A stretch of 64,000 nucleotides of DNA from Geomonas silvestris (GCF_014193515.1 NZ_BLXX01000002.1:546810-610809), one strand, 5' to 3'; positions 13,764 through 22,334 are shown, numbered from the stretch's first letter. The notes: generated from the sequence alone by a model not told the origin. A program made the numbers and translations.

Positions 13764-14732
13764 CTACTGGCTTGGTTTCGACTGGCGCCTGCTTTTCCAG
13801 AAGCCCGACCACCAGGAGTGCTTTTCGGGCTGCTTCGCGTCGTTCTCACCCTCCACCTTCTCACCCGGCTCCTTCCCCTCCCGCGAGCTGTGCTCGATGA
13901 CCGCGTTCACTACGGCGCCGGTCAGGATGATGAAGCCGCTGATGTACATCCAGAGCAAAAGGACAATGACCGCCCCGAGGCTGCCGTAGGTCTTGTCGTA
14001 GGAGCTGAAGTTGTTGATGTAATAGGAAAAGCCGAGAGATATCAGGATCCAGAGGGGGATCACCACCACGGAACCGGGGGATATCCATTTCCAGTTCTGT
14101 TCCACGTCCGGGGTGAAGTAGTACACGATGGCGACTGCCAGGGAGAGCAGGAACAGGATGACCGGAACCAGCAGGATGTCCCACACGACCCGGAAGACCA
14201 TGCCGAAGTCGATCAGGTTTGCAACCATGCTCCCGATCTGGGTCCCGAACATGAGCAGGGCCAGCGAGAGCAGAAACAACAGCGACAGAGCCACTACCAG
14301 GAAGATCGCGGTAAGCCGCGCCTTCCAAAACGGCCTCCCTTCCTTCACCTCGTAGAGCTTGTTCATGGCGTCCATGATGGCGACCATGGCGTTCGAGGAG
14401 GCCCACAATGCCAGGACCACCCCCAGGGAGAGGAGCCCCTGTTTCTTGTTCATAAAGAGGGCACGGATGTTGTCCTGGAGCAGGTCGAAGGCCTGGCTGG
14501 GGAGCAGCCGGGCGGCGCTCTGCAGCACGTAATCCAGCAGGTGGGGGATCGGGAGATAGCCGATGACGGTGGTAAGAAAGAGGAAAAAGGGGAAGATCGC
14601 AAAGAGGAAGTAGTAGGCCATTGCCGCGGCATGCGCAGAGCAATCCGCATCGTTTATCTTTTGATAAACGCGCTTGCCTAGTTCCAGATAGCTGATCGAC
14701 CCCAGCTTGAAATACTTGCGAGGCGAGAACAT
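13764..14732 (-). CDS. YihY/BrkB-family inner-membrane protein
   Basis: The 322-residue polytopic protein has about six hydrophobic segments and the family's AAAMAYYFLFAIFPF N-terminal helix with SSNAMVAIMDAMN further on. YihY/BrkB proteins (old name 'ribonuclease BN', now discarded) are inner-membrane proteins of unknown transport or envelope function. The C-terminus is a charged Glu/Lys-rich tail. The start has a GGGAGGAGA ribosome site. It lies 63 bp downstream of the ku gene on the same strand, so co-transcription is likely. Confidence 0.88.
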   Translation of the reverse strand: MFSPRKYFKLGSISYLELGKRVYQKINDADCSAHAAAMAYYFLFAIFPFFLFLTTVIGYLPIPHLLDYVLQSAARLLPSQAFDLLQDNIRALFMNKKQGLLSLGVVLALWASSNAMVAIMDAMNKLYEVKEGRPFWKARLTAIFLVVALSLLFLLSLALLMFGTQIGSMVANLIDFGMVFRVVWDILLVPVILFLLSLAVAIVYYFTPDVEQNWKWISPGSVVVIPLWILISLGFSYYINNFSSYDKTYGSLGAVIVLLLWMYISGFIILTGAVVNAVIEHSSREGKEPGEKVEGENDAKQPEKHSWWSGFWKSRRQSKPSQ

Positions 14733-14795
14733 ACGTCTCCTCCCAAGGCTGCGGTACGGTGCCGTCGATCCCTCGGCCCGGCCTGATCGGTTGTA

Positions 14796-15575
14796 TCAGG
14801 CGGCTTCTTTTTTCTTCTGCTTCAGGCTCTCCTTCAGCAGTTCCATCATGTCGATCACCTTGCCGGGCTGCGCTGGAGCGGCCGCCGGCTGCGGTTCCCT
14901 ACCCTGGGCCTTCTCTTGGATGACCCGCTTCAGGTCGTCCAGGTACTTGTCCTTGTACTTGGCGGGGTCGAATTTCGTGGTTAGCTGATCGATGAGCGTC
15001 AGGGCAAGTTCCACTTCCTGTTCGCGCAGGTTCTCGGAACCCGGCAGTTTCAGCTCTTCCGGGCTGCGGATCTCGTTTTGGAAGCGGATGTTGTTGAGCA
15101 CCAGCAGGTCGTCGAGCGGCTTGATCACCGCGAGGCTCCCCCGGTTGCGCAACACGAAGGTCGCAATGCCTACCCTCCCGGATCGTTTCAGCGCCTCGCG
15201 CAACAGTGCGTACGCCTTGGTCCCCGACTTGTCGGGCTCCAGGTAGTACGGCTTTTCAAAATAGCGGGTATCGATCTCGCGCTCGTCCACGAAGTCCAGG
15301 ATGTCGATCAGGTGGGTCTTCTCGACACTGGCGCTTTCGAAGTCCTTGTCGGTGAGGACAATGTACTCGCCGTCGGTGTATTCGTATCCCTTCACGATCT
15401 CCTCGTAGGGGACCTCCTTGTTATCCAGCTTGCAGACGCGCAGGTACTTGATCGGACAGAGGTCGCCCTTGCGCAGCATGTCCAGGTCGAGGGTCCTGCT
15501 TTCAGAACCGCTGAACAATTTGACCGGGATGTTCACCAGCCCGAAGCTGATGGAACCGGACCACATGGCTCTCAT
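14796..15575 (-). CDS. ku: Bacterial Ku protein (NHEJ end binding)
   Basis: Ku homodimers ring DNA ends and recruit LigD in bacterial non-homologous end joining. The 259-residue protein starts MRAMWSGSISFGLVNIPVK, a hallmark of the family, and has the core beta-barrel and a basic, Ala/Pro-rich C-terminal tail ending in KQKKKEAA that may contact DNA. The longer frame to 15659 was rejected because the ATG at 15575 has a strong AAGGAGG site. No ligD is visible in this window, so the ligase partner must be elsewhere or replaced. Neighbours are stress-type genes. Confidence 0.95.
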   Translation of the reverse strand: MRAMWSGSISFGLVNIPVKLFSGSESRTLDLDMLRKGDLCPIKYLRVCKLDNKEVPYEEIVKGYEYTDGEYIVLTDKDFESASVEKTHLIDILDFVDEREIDTRYFEKPYYLEPDKSGTKAYALLREALKRSGRVGIATFVLRNRGSLAVIKPLDDLLVLNNIRFQNEIRSPEELKLPGSENLREQEVELALTLIDQLTTKFDPAKYKDKYLDDLKRVIQEKAQGREPQPAAAPAQPGKVIDMMELLKESLKQKKKEAA

Positions 15576-15753
15576 GGTGGATCCTCCTTGCCGGGGGCAC
15601 CGGTGCCCCCCATGTTCACAGGATAGTGCTCTTTCGGGTCGGCTGGCAACAGCTACCATTGCGGCATGCGCCGGTGTCTCCCGGTTGGATCGGGTGCGTC
15701 ACGTGGTGATAGCTTCCCCCCTCAAGCAGAGCGGGTTCAGAGGGATTTCGGGA

Positions 15754-15781
15754 TTGACAAACAGGTGCGACGCCCTAAATT
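15754..15781 (+). promoter_or_regulatory. Candidate promoter of the DUF748 gene
   Basis: TTGACA (15754-15759) and TAAATT (15776-15781) are separated by 16 bp, about 40 bp before the chosen ATG. The rest of the 15576-15820 gap between ku and this gene shows no gene. Confidence 0.45.
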
Positions 15782-15820
15782 TATGAGAGTGCGCCAATGT
15801 TTGGTGATCCGGGAGACAGT

Positions 15821-17482
15821 ATGGCGGAAGACAAAAAACAGGAAGAAGTCACCAGACAAGACAGTGGCGGACGACACAGTACGGGGCGCTCTTGGACCAG
15901 GTGGCTTCCCGGATCGCGAACAGTGCGCTGGATACTGGGGATATTGCTCGGCATCGCGGTGCTCCTCTACATCGTGTCGTTCTTCATCGACGAGCCGCTG
16001 CGCCGCATGACCGAGCGCAAGATCAACCGGGACCTCAAGGGGTACTCGGTCAAACTGCCGGGGCTGCATCTCGCCCTCATCGGGCTTTCCCTCACGCTCA
16101 AGGACCTCACCATCATCCAGCAGGCCCATCCCGAACCTCCCGTCGCCAAGTTTCCGGTTCTGAAAGCGAGTGTGCACTGGCGGGAGATCCTCTCCGGGCG
16201 CTTGGTCGGCGAGCTGCTGCTGGACCGGCCCAGGCTGCACATCAACCTGTTACAGCTGCGCAGCGAGGCTACCAGCAAGGTGAAACTCAAGGAACGCGGC
16301 TGGCAGCAGGCCGTTGAGGATATCTACCCCCTCAAGATCAACACGGTCACCGTCAACGACGCGAACATCACCTACATCGACGAGGACCCCAAGCGGCCGC
16401 TGGTGCTCAGCCACCTGAACCTGGAGGCGAGCAACATCCGCAACATACATCTGCCGGACAAGGTCTACCCGTCGTCCTTCCACCTGGAGACCGACATCTT
16501 CGGCACCGGCCGAGGCGTCATCGACGGCAAGGCGAACTTCCTGGCCGAGCCGATTCCGGGGGTCAAGGCCGGTTTCAAGCTGGAAAAAATCCCGATGGGC
16601 TACTTCAAACCGATGCTGGCGCGCAGCAATCTGGCCATCGAAGGGGGGGTGCTGCACGCCTCGGGCGATACCGAGTACGCCCCGAAAATCAAGAAGGCGC
16701 ATCTCAAGGAGCTCACCATCCGCGGCATGAAGCTTGACTACGTTCACTCACCGGCCACCGCAGGGGCAGAAAAACGCCGCGCAGCGGTAGTCGGCAAGAG
16801 CGCCAAGGAGGTCAGCAACAAGCCGGGCATCCTGATCAGTGTCGATGACCTCAGCCTGAGCGGCTGCAACCTCGGGATGGTGAACCGGGAGCCCGGCAAG
16901 ACCTACCGGGTCTACCTGGCCGACACGCAGTTCCACCTCAGCAACTTCTCAAACCAATTCGCGCAGGGACCTGCCCAGGCACGACTGGATGGAAAGTTCA
17001 TGGGAAACGGACCGACCCACGTCACCGGCGCCTTCCGCGCTGAGAAGCAGGGACCAGACCTCGATCTCTACGTAAAGATCGACAACACCCAGTTAACCTC
17101 GCTGAACGACCTCTTGCGCGCCTACGGCAACTTCGACGTGGCCGCCGGAACCTTCTCGCTGGTCACCGAACTGCACGTGAAAAACAACGCCATCACCGGG
17201 TACCTTAAGCCCTTTTTCAAGGACATGAAGGTCTACGACAAGCGCAAGGACAAGGAAAAGAGCCTGTTCCATAAGGTCTACGAGATGCTGATAGGCGGGG
17301 TGGCGAAGCTCTTGGAAAACAGGCCGCGACAACAGGTAGCCACCAAGGCGGACATCTCGGGACCGCTGCAAAGACCGCACACCAGCACCTGGCAGATCAT
17401 CGTCGAACTGATCCGGAACGCGTTTTTCAAGGCGATCCTGCCGCGTTTTGAACAGGAATACACCTCTGCCGGAAAGCGGTGA
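15821..17482 (+). CDS. DUF748 / AsmA-like envelope protein
   Basis: The 553-residue protein has a single N-terminal membrane anchor (about 36-57, WILGILLGIAVLLYIVSFFI), followed by a large periplasmic beta-rich region typical of DUF748. That family is related to AsmA/TamB-type bridge proteins implicated in envelope lipid homeostasis. The frame opens at 15797, but the ATG at 15821 follows GGGAGA and gives a polar, Lys/Gln-rich cytoplasmic tail, so it was preferred. It is followed at 160 bp by small stress genes on the same strand. Function in this organism is inferred from family only. Confidence 0.8.
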   Translation: MAEDKKQEEVTRQDSGGRHSTGRSWTRWLPGSRTVRWILGILLGIAVLLYIVSFFIDEPLRRMTERKINRDLKGYSVKLPGLHLALIGLSLTLKDLTIIQQAHPEPPVAKFPVLKASVHWREILSGRLVGELLLDRPRLHINLLQLRSEATSKVKLKERGWQQAVEDIYPLKINTVTVNDANITYIDEDPKRPLVLSHLNLEASNIRNIHLPDKVYPSSFHLETDIFGTGRGVIDGKANFLAEPIPGVKAGFKLEKIPMGYFKPMLARSNLAIEGGVLHASGDTEYAPKIKKAHLKELTIRGMKLDYVHSPATAGAEKRRAAVVGKSAKEVSNKPGILISVDDLSLSGCNLGMVNREPGKTYRVYLADTQFHLSNFSNQFAQGPAQARLDGKFMGNGPTHVTGAFRAEKQGPDLDLYVKIDNTQLTSLNDLLRAYGNFDVAAGTFSLVTELHVKNNAITGYLKPFFKDMKVYDKRKDKEKSLFHKVYEMLIGGVAKLLENRPRQQVATKADISGPLQRPHTSTWQIIVELIRNAFFKAILPRFEQEYTSAGKR

Positions 17483-17523
17483 GGGCCCCGGGCCCTTTCC
17501 CTGTGCGCCACGAAATGCCCCTA

Positions 17524-17571
17524 TTGACAAAATTTTGACCGAGGAAGAGTATTAAAATTAATCAATATAGT
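17524..17571 (+). promoter_or_regulatory. AT-rich putative promoter region before the DUF3309 gene
   Basis: Two near copies of TTGAC (17524 and 17535) precede TATTAAAAT and TATAGT in an unusually AT-rich 50 bp. No single -35/-10 pair has ideal spacing, so sigma-factor assignment is open. Confidence 0.35.
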
Positions 17572-17642
17572 GTGGATTGTCTGGCATCTCGGCGTGAGCA
17601 TCGGGCTTACCGCGGGTCAGTCATCTACCCGGGGAGGAAGCC

Positions 17643-17795
17643 ATGAGAACCATCTTGTTGATCATCGTCGTTTTGCTGCTGGTGGCCGCACTGCCGACGT
17701 GGCCTTACAGCGCGAGTTGGGGGTACTACCCAAGTGGCGGCCTGGGTCTGGTTCTCCTGATCCTACTCATCCTGGCCCTGTTGGGGCGGGTCTAG
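17643..17795 (+). CDS. DUF3309 small membrane protein (50 aa)
   Basis: This 50-residue protein has two hydrophobic helices, ILLIIVVLLLVAALP (4-18) and LGLVLLILLILALLG (34-48). They are joined by the conserved PTWPYSASWGYYPSGG segment that defines DUF3309. The start has a GGGGAGGAAGCC ribosome site. Family members are tiny inner-membrane proteins of unknown role, often found near general-stress genes. It is followed 36 bp later by a DUF6496 gene. Confidence 0.85.
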   Translation: MRTILLIIVVLLLVAALPTWPYSASWGYYPSGGLGLVLLILLILALLGRV

Positions 17796-17831
17796 CGACG
17801 TCGGGGGCAGCCAGGGCAAGGGGAGGGTGAA

Positions 17832-18014
17832 ATGGCCAGATACGGGAAGAAGGCGCAGGAGAGCGTGGAAGAGGCGATGCACAAGTTCAAGAAAGGCGAG
17901 CTCAAAAGCGGGGGGAGCGGGAAGAAGGTAACCAACCCGAAGCAGGCTGTGGCCATCGGGCTTTCCGAAGCTCGCGAAAAAGGTGCGAAGGTGCCGCAAC
18001 CTGAGAAGAAATAA
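17832..18014 (+). CDS. DUF6496 small basic protein (60 aa)
   Basis: A 60-residue, very hydrophilic, Lys/Gly-rich protein whose C-terminal half (VTNPKQAVAIGLSEAREKGAK) matches the conserved core of DUF6496. It has no signal peptide or membrane segment and is probably cytosolic or nucleoid-associated. It sits between the DUF3309 gene and a glycine-zipper gene with gaps below 40 bp, suggesting one stress transcript. Biochemical role unknown. Confidence 0.8.
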   Translation: MARYGKKAQESVEEAMHKFKKGELKSGGSGKKVTNPKQAVAIGLSEAREKGAKVPQPEKK

Positions 18015-18048
18015 GCGTCAGGTCACACACCTGAAAAAGGAGAAGATC

Positions 18049-18612
18049 ATGGCAAAGAACATCGCAGTTTTCGGAATATATCGGACCCGTCAGAATGTGG
18101 AAGAGGCGGTGCAGGCGTTGCAGAACGCCGATTTCCGCTCCACAGATATCTCGGTTCTCTTCTCTGAGAACCTGGGAACCAAGGACTTCGCCCACGAGAA
18201 ACACACCAAGATGCCTGAAGGGACCTCGGCCGGCGCCGGAACCGGTGCGGTAATCGGCGGGGCACTGGGCTGGCTGACCGGAATCGGCGCCCTGGCGATA
18301 CCAGGCATCGGGCCGTTCATCGCAGCCGGGCCGATCGTCTCGCTTTTGGCCGGGATCGGCGCGGGGAGCGTTGTCGGCGGGATCGCAGGAGCATTGGTAG
18401 GGATGGGCATCCCGGAGTACGAAGCGAAACGCTACGAGGGGCGCATCAAAGAAGGGGGCATCCTGCTCTCGGTCCACTGCGACAACGCGGACTGGAAGAA
18501 ACGTGCGGTGGAGATCCTGAAGCAGACAGGTGCCGGCGATGTCGGCATCGAGGGTGAGGCGAAGTCGGATTTCGCGGCTTCGGACAAACCTGGCCATCGG
18601 AATCTCACCTGA
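18049..18612 (+). CDS. Glycine-zipper membrane protein with YflT-like N-terminus
   Basis: The 187-residue protein starts with a small alpha/beta region (IAVFGIYRTRQNVEEAVQAL) resembling the YflT/general-stress-17M fold. A Gly/Ala-rich double membrane segment follows (about 64-127) with repeated GxxxG spacing, then a second soluble piece (GILLSVHCDN). Such proteins are common in stress operons of soil bacteria; their function is unknown. The frame opens at 17983 inside the DUF6496 gene, but the ATG at 18049 follows AAAAAGGAG and was chosen. Domain naming is by resemblance only. Confidence 0.7.
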   Translation: MAKNIAVFGIYRTRQNVEEAVQALQNADFRSTDISVLFSENLGTKDFAHEKHTKMPEGTSAGAGTGAVIGGALGWLTGIGALAIPGIGPFIAAGPIVSLLAGIGAGSVVGGIAGALVGMGIPEYEAKRYEGRIKEGGILLSVHCDNADWKKRAVEILKQTGAGDVGIEGEAKSDFAASDKPGHRNLT

Positions 18613-18622
18613 GTACTCAAAC

Positions 18623-18659
18623 GGACGACCTCCTCTCGCCCTGGTTGAGGAGGTCGTCC
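18623..18659 (+). terminator. Perfect 13-bp hairpin between glycine-zipper and hemerythrin genes
   Basis: Arms 18623-18635 and 18647-18659 are perfectly complementary with an 11-nt loop. Only TT follows, so it may be a weak terminator, a processing site or an mRNA stabiliser. Confidence 0.55.
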
Positions 18660-18709
18660 TTGCGCGTGGAGCGGAGAGTTCGGCGTAGAGCGACGATCGG
18701 AGGACCCAG

Positions 18710-19225
18710 ATGGGCAACAGCGCGGGGAAAGACAGAGCGGCACCCGAACCGGTTTTAGGAGATGGTCTCGACGTACTGCGCAGCGACCACAGCCGAATCC
18801 GGCAGCTCTTCGAACTGATCGAGAAAACTGAACCGGCAGAGCTGGCGGAACGCAAAGAGCTCTTCTTCACGCTTCAGGAAGAGCTCTTGGCCCACCTGGA
18901 GGCGGAGGAGCGCTTTTTCTACACCGCGCTTGAGCAAAACGACGAGGCGCGCACCCGGATCCTGGAGGGGTACGAAGAACACCAGCTTGCACGGCTGGTG
19001 ATCGGTGCCTTTACCAGTTTGGCGGGAGACGACGCCCGCTGGACGGCAAAGTTATCGGTGCTGAAAAAGCTGATCACGCGACACATGGACGAGGAAGAGC
19101 AGGAACTGTTTGCGCTGGGGAAAAAGGTCTTCAGTCAGGAAGAGTTGCAGGGCCTTTCCCGCAAGGTGCAGGAGGCAAAGCTGTCTGCCCAGACCAAGGC
19201 ATCTTCGGCCAAGGAGGCAGGCTGA
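18710..19225 (+). CDS. Hemerythrin-like HHE cation-binding protein
   Basis: The 171-residue helical protein has the two-repeat HHE ligand pattern: His27 (SDHSRIRQLF), His62 and Glu66 (AHLEAEERFF), His91 (EEHQLA), and His125 and Glu129 (HMDEEEQ). This predicts a di-iron centre that binds O2 or NO or buffers iron. No signal peptide or extra signalling domain is present. It is separated from the preceding gene by the 18623-18659 hairpin and followed by a hydrophilin-like gene. A protective role under oxidative or nitrosative stress is inferred from family and context. Confidence 0.85.
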   Translation: MGNSAGKDRAAPEPVLGDGLDVLRSDHSRIRQLFELIEKTEPAELAERKELFFTLQEELLAHLEAEERFFYTALEQNDEARTRILEGYEEHQLARLVIGAFTSLAGDDARWTAKLSVLKKLITRHMDEEEQELFALGKKVFSQEELQGLSRKVQEAKLSAQTKASSAKEAG

Positions 19226-19312
19226 TAAGGAACAATCGTCCCGCAGCGAAGCGGGTCGGGCACGCGCAGCACGTGCTTAGATTGGCGCGGCCCTCTTATA
19301 AAGGAGGTAGCC

Positions 19313-19495
19313 ATGGACAGCAAAGGGAAACAGGGACAGAAGACGGGCCAAAGTGCAGGCCAAGGCAAGCAACGCTCCGGTTCGGAGCAGACCCGCAGCG
19401 GCGTCGGGATGGAGCGGCAAAGCGAGCGGCAGCAGCCAAAGACCACTGAGCAGCAGAAGCAGAAAGAAGGTCAGTCGAAAAGCGGGAAGAAGTAG
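19313..19495 (+). CDS. Hydrophilin-like Gly/Gln/Lys/Ser-rich small protein (60 aa)
   Basis: The 60-residue protein has no hydrophobic segment and is almost entirely Gly (10), Gln, Lys, Ser, Arg and Glu. Gly at about 17% with extreme hydrophilicity meets the usual definition of hydrophilins, disordered proteins linked to desiccation and osmotic tolerance. It has an excellent AAAGGAGG site 5 bp before the ATG and a terminator about 90 bp after its stop, which supports it being real despite low complexity. It ends the run of small stress genes. No named family recognised. Confidence 0.65.
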   Translation: MDSKGKQGQKTGQSAGQGKQRSGSEQTRSGVGMERQSERQQPKTTEQQKQKEGQSKSGKK

Positions 19496-19581
19496 CTCCG
19501 GCGGCTAGCGGAAAGGGTCGCGCCTTTGGTAACGGTGCCGGTGCAGGTCCCCGCGGAAATCGCGAAAGGTGAGAGTGTCAT

Positions 19582-19619
19582 GGCGGGTTCGATAAAAAGT
19601 CGAATCCGCCTTTGTTTTT
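19582..19619 (+). terminator. Rho-independent terminator after the small stress-gene run
   Basis: Arms 19582-19592 and 19600-19610 pair over 11 bp with one G-T wobble, followed by a T-rich tract. The remaining gap (19620-19824) before the convergent DUF4105 gene shows nothing else. Confidence 0.8.
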
Positions 19620-19824
19620 AAAAGGAGAAACATCGCGGGGCAAAGCTGGGGCTCCTGGTTAACCGTCCCCCCTGCCGCGCTTTGCCAGCGCTTTAATCCA
19701 AACTCCCTGCTCTGAGTCCGCGCCCTGGCACGGTAAAGTCTGGACCGTTTCCCGCAGCAGCTGGCCTTCGCTTCCGCATGGGGATGTTCTGGGGCGCACG
19801 AGCTAGCAAAACACGCTGTGCAAC

Positions 19825-21741
19825 TCAGAAATAGTGGTTCCAAAGCAGACTGACCTCCTCTACCTGGTGCCGGTTGGCGAACTGTCGCGAGTAGAGCAGG
19901 CTCAGGCTGTCGTTCTGGGCCAGGCGCAGGTTCTGATCTACTGACACCTTGATGCGGGTACGCTCGTCGCCCAGCTGGAAGCTGAAGGCCGAGGCGCTCA
20001 GGTGGAGTTTCCACCACGGGGTGAGCTGCTCCAGCGCCCCCGCACTGACTCCGAGGCCGAGGGCGGCGTCACCGCGCAGACCCGAACCGAGGTTCACATC
20101 GACCTCGCCTAGGCCGTACCAGATACCCCCGAACGGAGAGCCGCCGGCGACGCCCCCGCCGGTGTTGAGCCGGTAGATCAGGTGGTCGGTGCCGTCGCGC
20201 AGCAGTTCGGTGTCCCAGCCCGTGTTGACCTTCCAGGAGAGCGGTTTGAAGAAGAGGTCGCGTTCGCTGAGCGACAGGATGTCCACCAAGTGCAAGCTGC
20301 GCAGACGCACCCCGTCGTCCGGGAGCCGGTAAACGAGAGCGGTCTCCAGGAACTTGATCTGCGCCCCGCGGATGAACCCCTGGTCTGGATCCAGCAGGGT
20401 GTGCAGCGCGGTTTGGAAGCCGAGCGCGGCGTACGGCTCGCCACGCCTGATCCCGGCACCAGCGGAAACCCGGGTGCTCTGGTGTCCTGACTCCGGACGC
20501 GCCGGTTCCGGAATCCGGTAGAGTTCCTCAGGGGCGGCTCCCAAGGCGCTGCGTTGCGCGAGGAGTTTCAGGTACTTCTTATTGAACTCCTCTTGGGACA
20601 GTTCGCGGCGGGCTAGCCGGACCTGGAGGAACTCGATCGCGGCATCGTGGGCAGCGATCTGCTGCCTTCTGTCGAGGCTGTTGACCTCGTCGGCTGAGGC
20701 CGCTGCATGGGCCAGACGCCAGGCTGTTTGACGTCCGGTATCGTCCAGAAAGGAGCCGAGATGCCGGATACGGGTACCCTGGGAGGGGCGGTAATGGGGA
20801 GCTTCGGCGATCCCGCTGTTAAGGGCGATGTCGATGGTCTGGGTGGGGAGCACGAAGAGCCCGGTGCGCTCGGTGAGCCTCAAAGAGGGCCTGGCCGCCT
20901 CGATCAGGAAGAGCAGGTTGTACGAGCAGTTCTCGTCCAAGAAGAAGTACGAGGACTTGATGTTCTGCAACTCCCAGAGGTGGTTCAGCATCGTCTTGAC
21001 CTCGTCGGGGGAGAGCTTGAGCGGGTACTCCCACATGTCCCGGCGCTCCAGGTCGTTGTACTCCTTCACCTTCACGTAGTAGGGCATCAGCGAATAGAGC
21101 CCCTTGTAGCCGCCGAAGATCCCCTTCCAGGCGTAGACGAAACCGTTCGTGTCGGTGGTGACTGCGGCGTAGTTGCCGGCATAGGAGATCAGGTTGCTCT
21201 TGCTGCTGCCGTCGATCCGGATCAGCGTGTGGCCGAACATCGAGGCGGGACTGTTGATGTGGCCGACCGGAAAGACCAGCACCGCGCTGCGCCCCTCGAC
21301 GGCAGCCAAGGCCTTGTCGCGCTCGCTGCAGCGGTACTCCGGAAGCCGTGAGGTATCGATGTCGAGCCTCGAGGCGAGCCAGGCAAAGCGCGCAGGAAAC
21401 CGGCAGGCGAGATAGCTGCCATCCTGAACCGGAGCCTGAAACATCTGCTCCAAGGTCGCCAGGAGCTCCTCCCGAGGCTCGCTGCGTCCATCCTTGGCCA
21501 GGAAGAATGCAGGGTCGTCGATTCGGCTCTTTATGCCGCCCTTCCAGGGGTGGGTGTAGTGCAGCAGGACCTCCCAGGTGCGCTCCTTGGCCAGTGACTG
21601 CTTAAGGGCGCGTTGCTGCAGTTCGGCGAGGTAGGAAGCCTCGGCCGCCCCAGCGGGAATCGCGGACAAAAACAAGAGTGGGAGGAGCAAAACGGGGGTT
21701 CCGATCAGAACGAGAAGACGGGGAGGGCGGGGAAAGGTCAT
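19825..21741 (-). CDS. DUF4105 (Lnb-like) exported membrane-associated protein
   Basis: The 638-residue protein has an N-terminal signal/anchor (about 8-29) and a DUF4105 domain. DUF4105 includes Lnb, the lipoprotein intramolecular transacylase of some Gram-positives, and many uncharacterised Gram-negative envelope proteins. The conserved Cys of EYRCSERD and the GHINSPASMFGHTLIRIDG segment are visible, as is a C-terminal half rich in amphipathic beta strands that may form an outer-membrane barrel and ends in Phe. The ATG at 21741 has AGGA upstream; the longer frame to 21774 was rejected. It is the last gene of a minus-strand run with DUF3015 and DUF3332 genes. Catalytic function unproven. Confidence 0.75.
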   Translation of the reverse strand: MTFPRPPRLLVLIGTPVLLLPLLFLSAIPAGAAEASYLAELQQRALKQSLAKERTWEVLLHYTHPWKGGIKSRIDDPAFFLAKDGRSEPREELLATLEQMFQAPVQDGSYLACRFPARFAWLASRLDIDTSRLPEYRCSERDKALAAVEGRSAVLVFPVGHINSPASMFGHTLIRIDGSSKSNLISYAGNYAAVTTDTNGFVYAWKGIFGGYKGLYSLMPYYVKVKEYNDLERRDMWEYPLKLSPDEVKTMLNHLWELQNIKSSYFFLDENCSYNLLFLIEAARPSLRLTERTGLFVLPTQTIDIALNSGIAEAPHYRPSQGTRIRHLGSFLDDTGRQTAWRLAHAAASADEVNSLDRRQQIAAHDAAIEFLQVRLARRELSQEEFNKKYLKLLAQRSALGAAPEELYRIPEPARPESGHQSTRVSAGAGIRRGEPYAALGFQTALHTLLDPDQGFIRGAQIKFLETALVYRLPDDGVRLRSLHLVDILSLSERDLFFKPLSWKVNTGWDTELLRDGTDHLIYRLNTGGGVAGGSPFGGIWYGLGEVDVNLGSGLRGDAALGLGVSAGALEQLTPWWKLHLSASAFSFQLGDERTRIKVSVDQNLRLAQNDSLSLLYSRQFANRHQVEEVSLLWNHYF

Positions 21742-21762
21742 GGGTTCCTGAGGGTGGACACA

Positions 21763-21799
21763 GCAAAGGCACACCGAAATCGCTTCGCTGTGCCTTTGC
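21763..21799 (-). terminator. Hairpin after the DUF3015 gene
   Basis: Arms 21763-21773 and 21789-21799 are perfectly complementary over 11 bp (gcaaaggcaca type) directly after the DUF3015 stop. No real T-tract follows, so it may only attenuate read-through to the DUF4105 gene. Confidence 0.5.
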
Positions 21800-21819
21800 C
21801 GCTAAAGACGCTGAAGATT

Positions 21820-22290
21820 TCAGTTGTTGATCACGGTCAGAGTGTTGTCGATGACTTCGGCAACGACCACGTGCTCAGAGGTGAAGATCCGGCCGAAGTT
21901 GTTCTGCAGCTTCGAGTTGAACGCGCCGCTCTGGTCCTGGGCGACACCCAGCAGCTCGCCGTAGGTGTCGAGAGTCTCGCCTTTACCCATGGCGATGTCC
22001 TTGGCGAGGTTGTCCATGTTCGCCTGCACGAAGTTGATCAGCTTGTCACTCGAGACGAACTTGCTTGGCTGCTGGCAGTTGGAGGTGCCGGACGAGATGC
22101 CGAAGGTCTGGGACCCGGAGGTGCCGTTGGTGGTTGCCTGGAACGCCTGGAGCAGTATTGAGTTGTCGGCCCTGTTTTCCCAGAGCAGGGTCCCGAGACC
22201 GCAGCCGGTGTTGCGATGGGCATCTGCTGCGGCGTATGCCGCCCCGGACAGTACGAGGGTTATCGCTACTGCTGAAAGAACCTTTTTCAT
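21820..22290 (-). CDS. DUF3015 periplasmic protein
   Basis: The 156-residue protein has a signal peptide (about 1-20, cleaved near AAYAAA) and the DUF3015 pattern: GCGLG near the mature N-terminus, TFGISSGTSNC in the middle and a C-terminal amphipathic region. DUF3015 proteins are small exported proteins of unknown role. Two cysteines (GCGLG and TSNC) could form a disulphide in the periplasm. The ATG at 22290 follows GGGAGGA; the 16-codon extension was rejected. It lies between a DUF4105 gene downstream and a DUF3332 lipoprotein gene 44 bp upstream. Confidence 0.85.
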   Translation of the reverse strand: MKKVLSAVAITLVLSGAAYAAADAHRNTGCGLGTLLWENRADNSILLQAFQATTNGTSGSQTFGISSGTSNCQQPSKFVSSDKLINFVQANMDNLAKDIAMGKGETLDTYGELLGVAQDQSGAFNSKLQNNFGRIFTSEHVVVAEVIDNTLTVINN

Positions 22291-22334
22291 GGTAGTCCTC
22301 CCTGGTTGTGTGGTCCTGCGTGGCTTAGTTGAGA

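Noticed and set aside
13608..14681. Plus-strand open frame of 357 codons opposite the YihY gene
   Set aside because: Composition (His/Gln/Asp/Gly repeats) is that of an antisense frame. YihY has clear membrane helices and a ribosome site.
19701..19800. Sigma-54 promoter (TGGCAC near 19724)
   Set aside because: The matching GC element at the required spacing is absent and no gene starts downstream on that strand.
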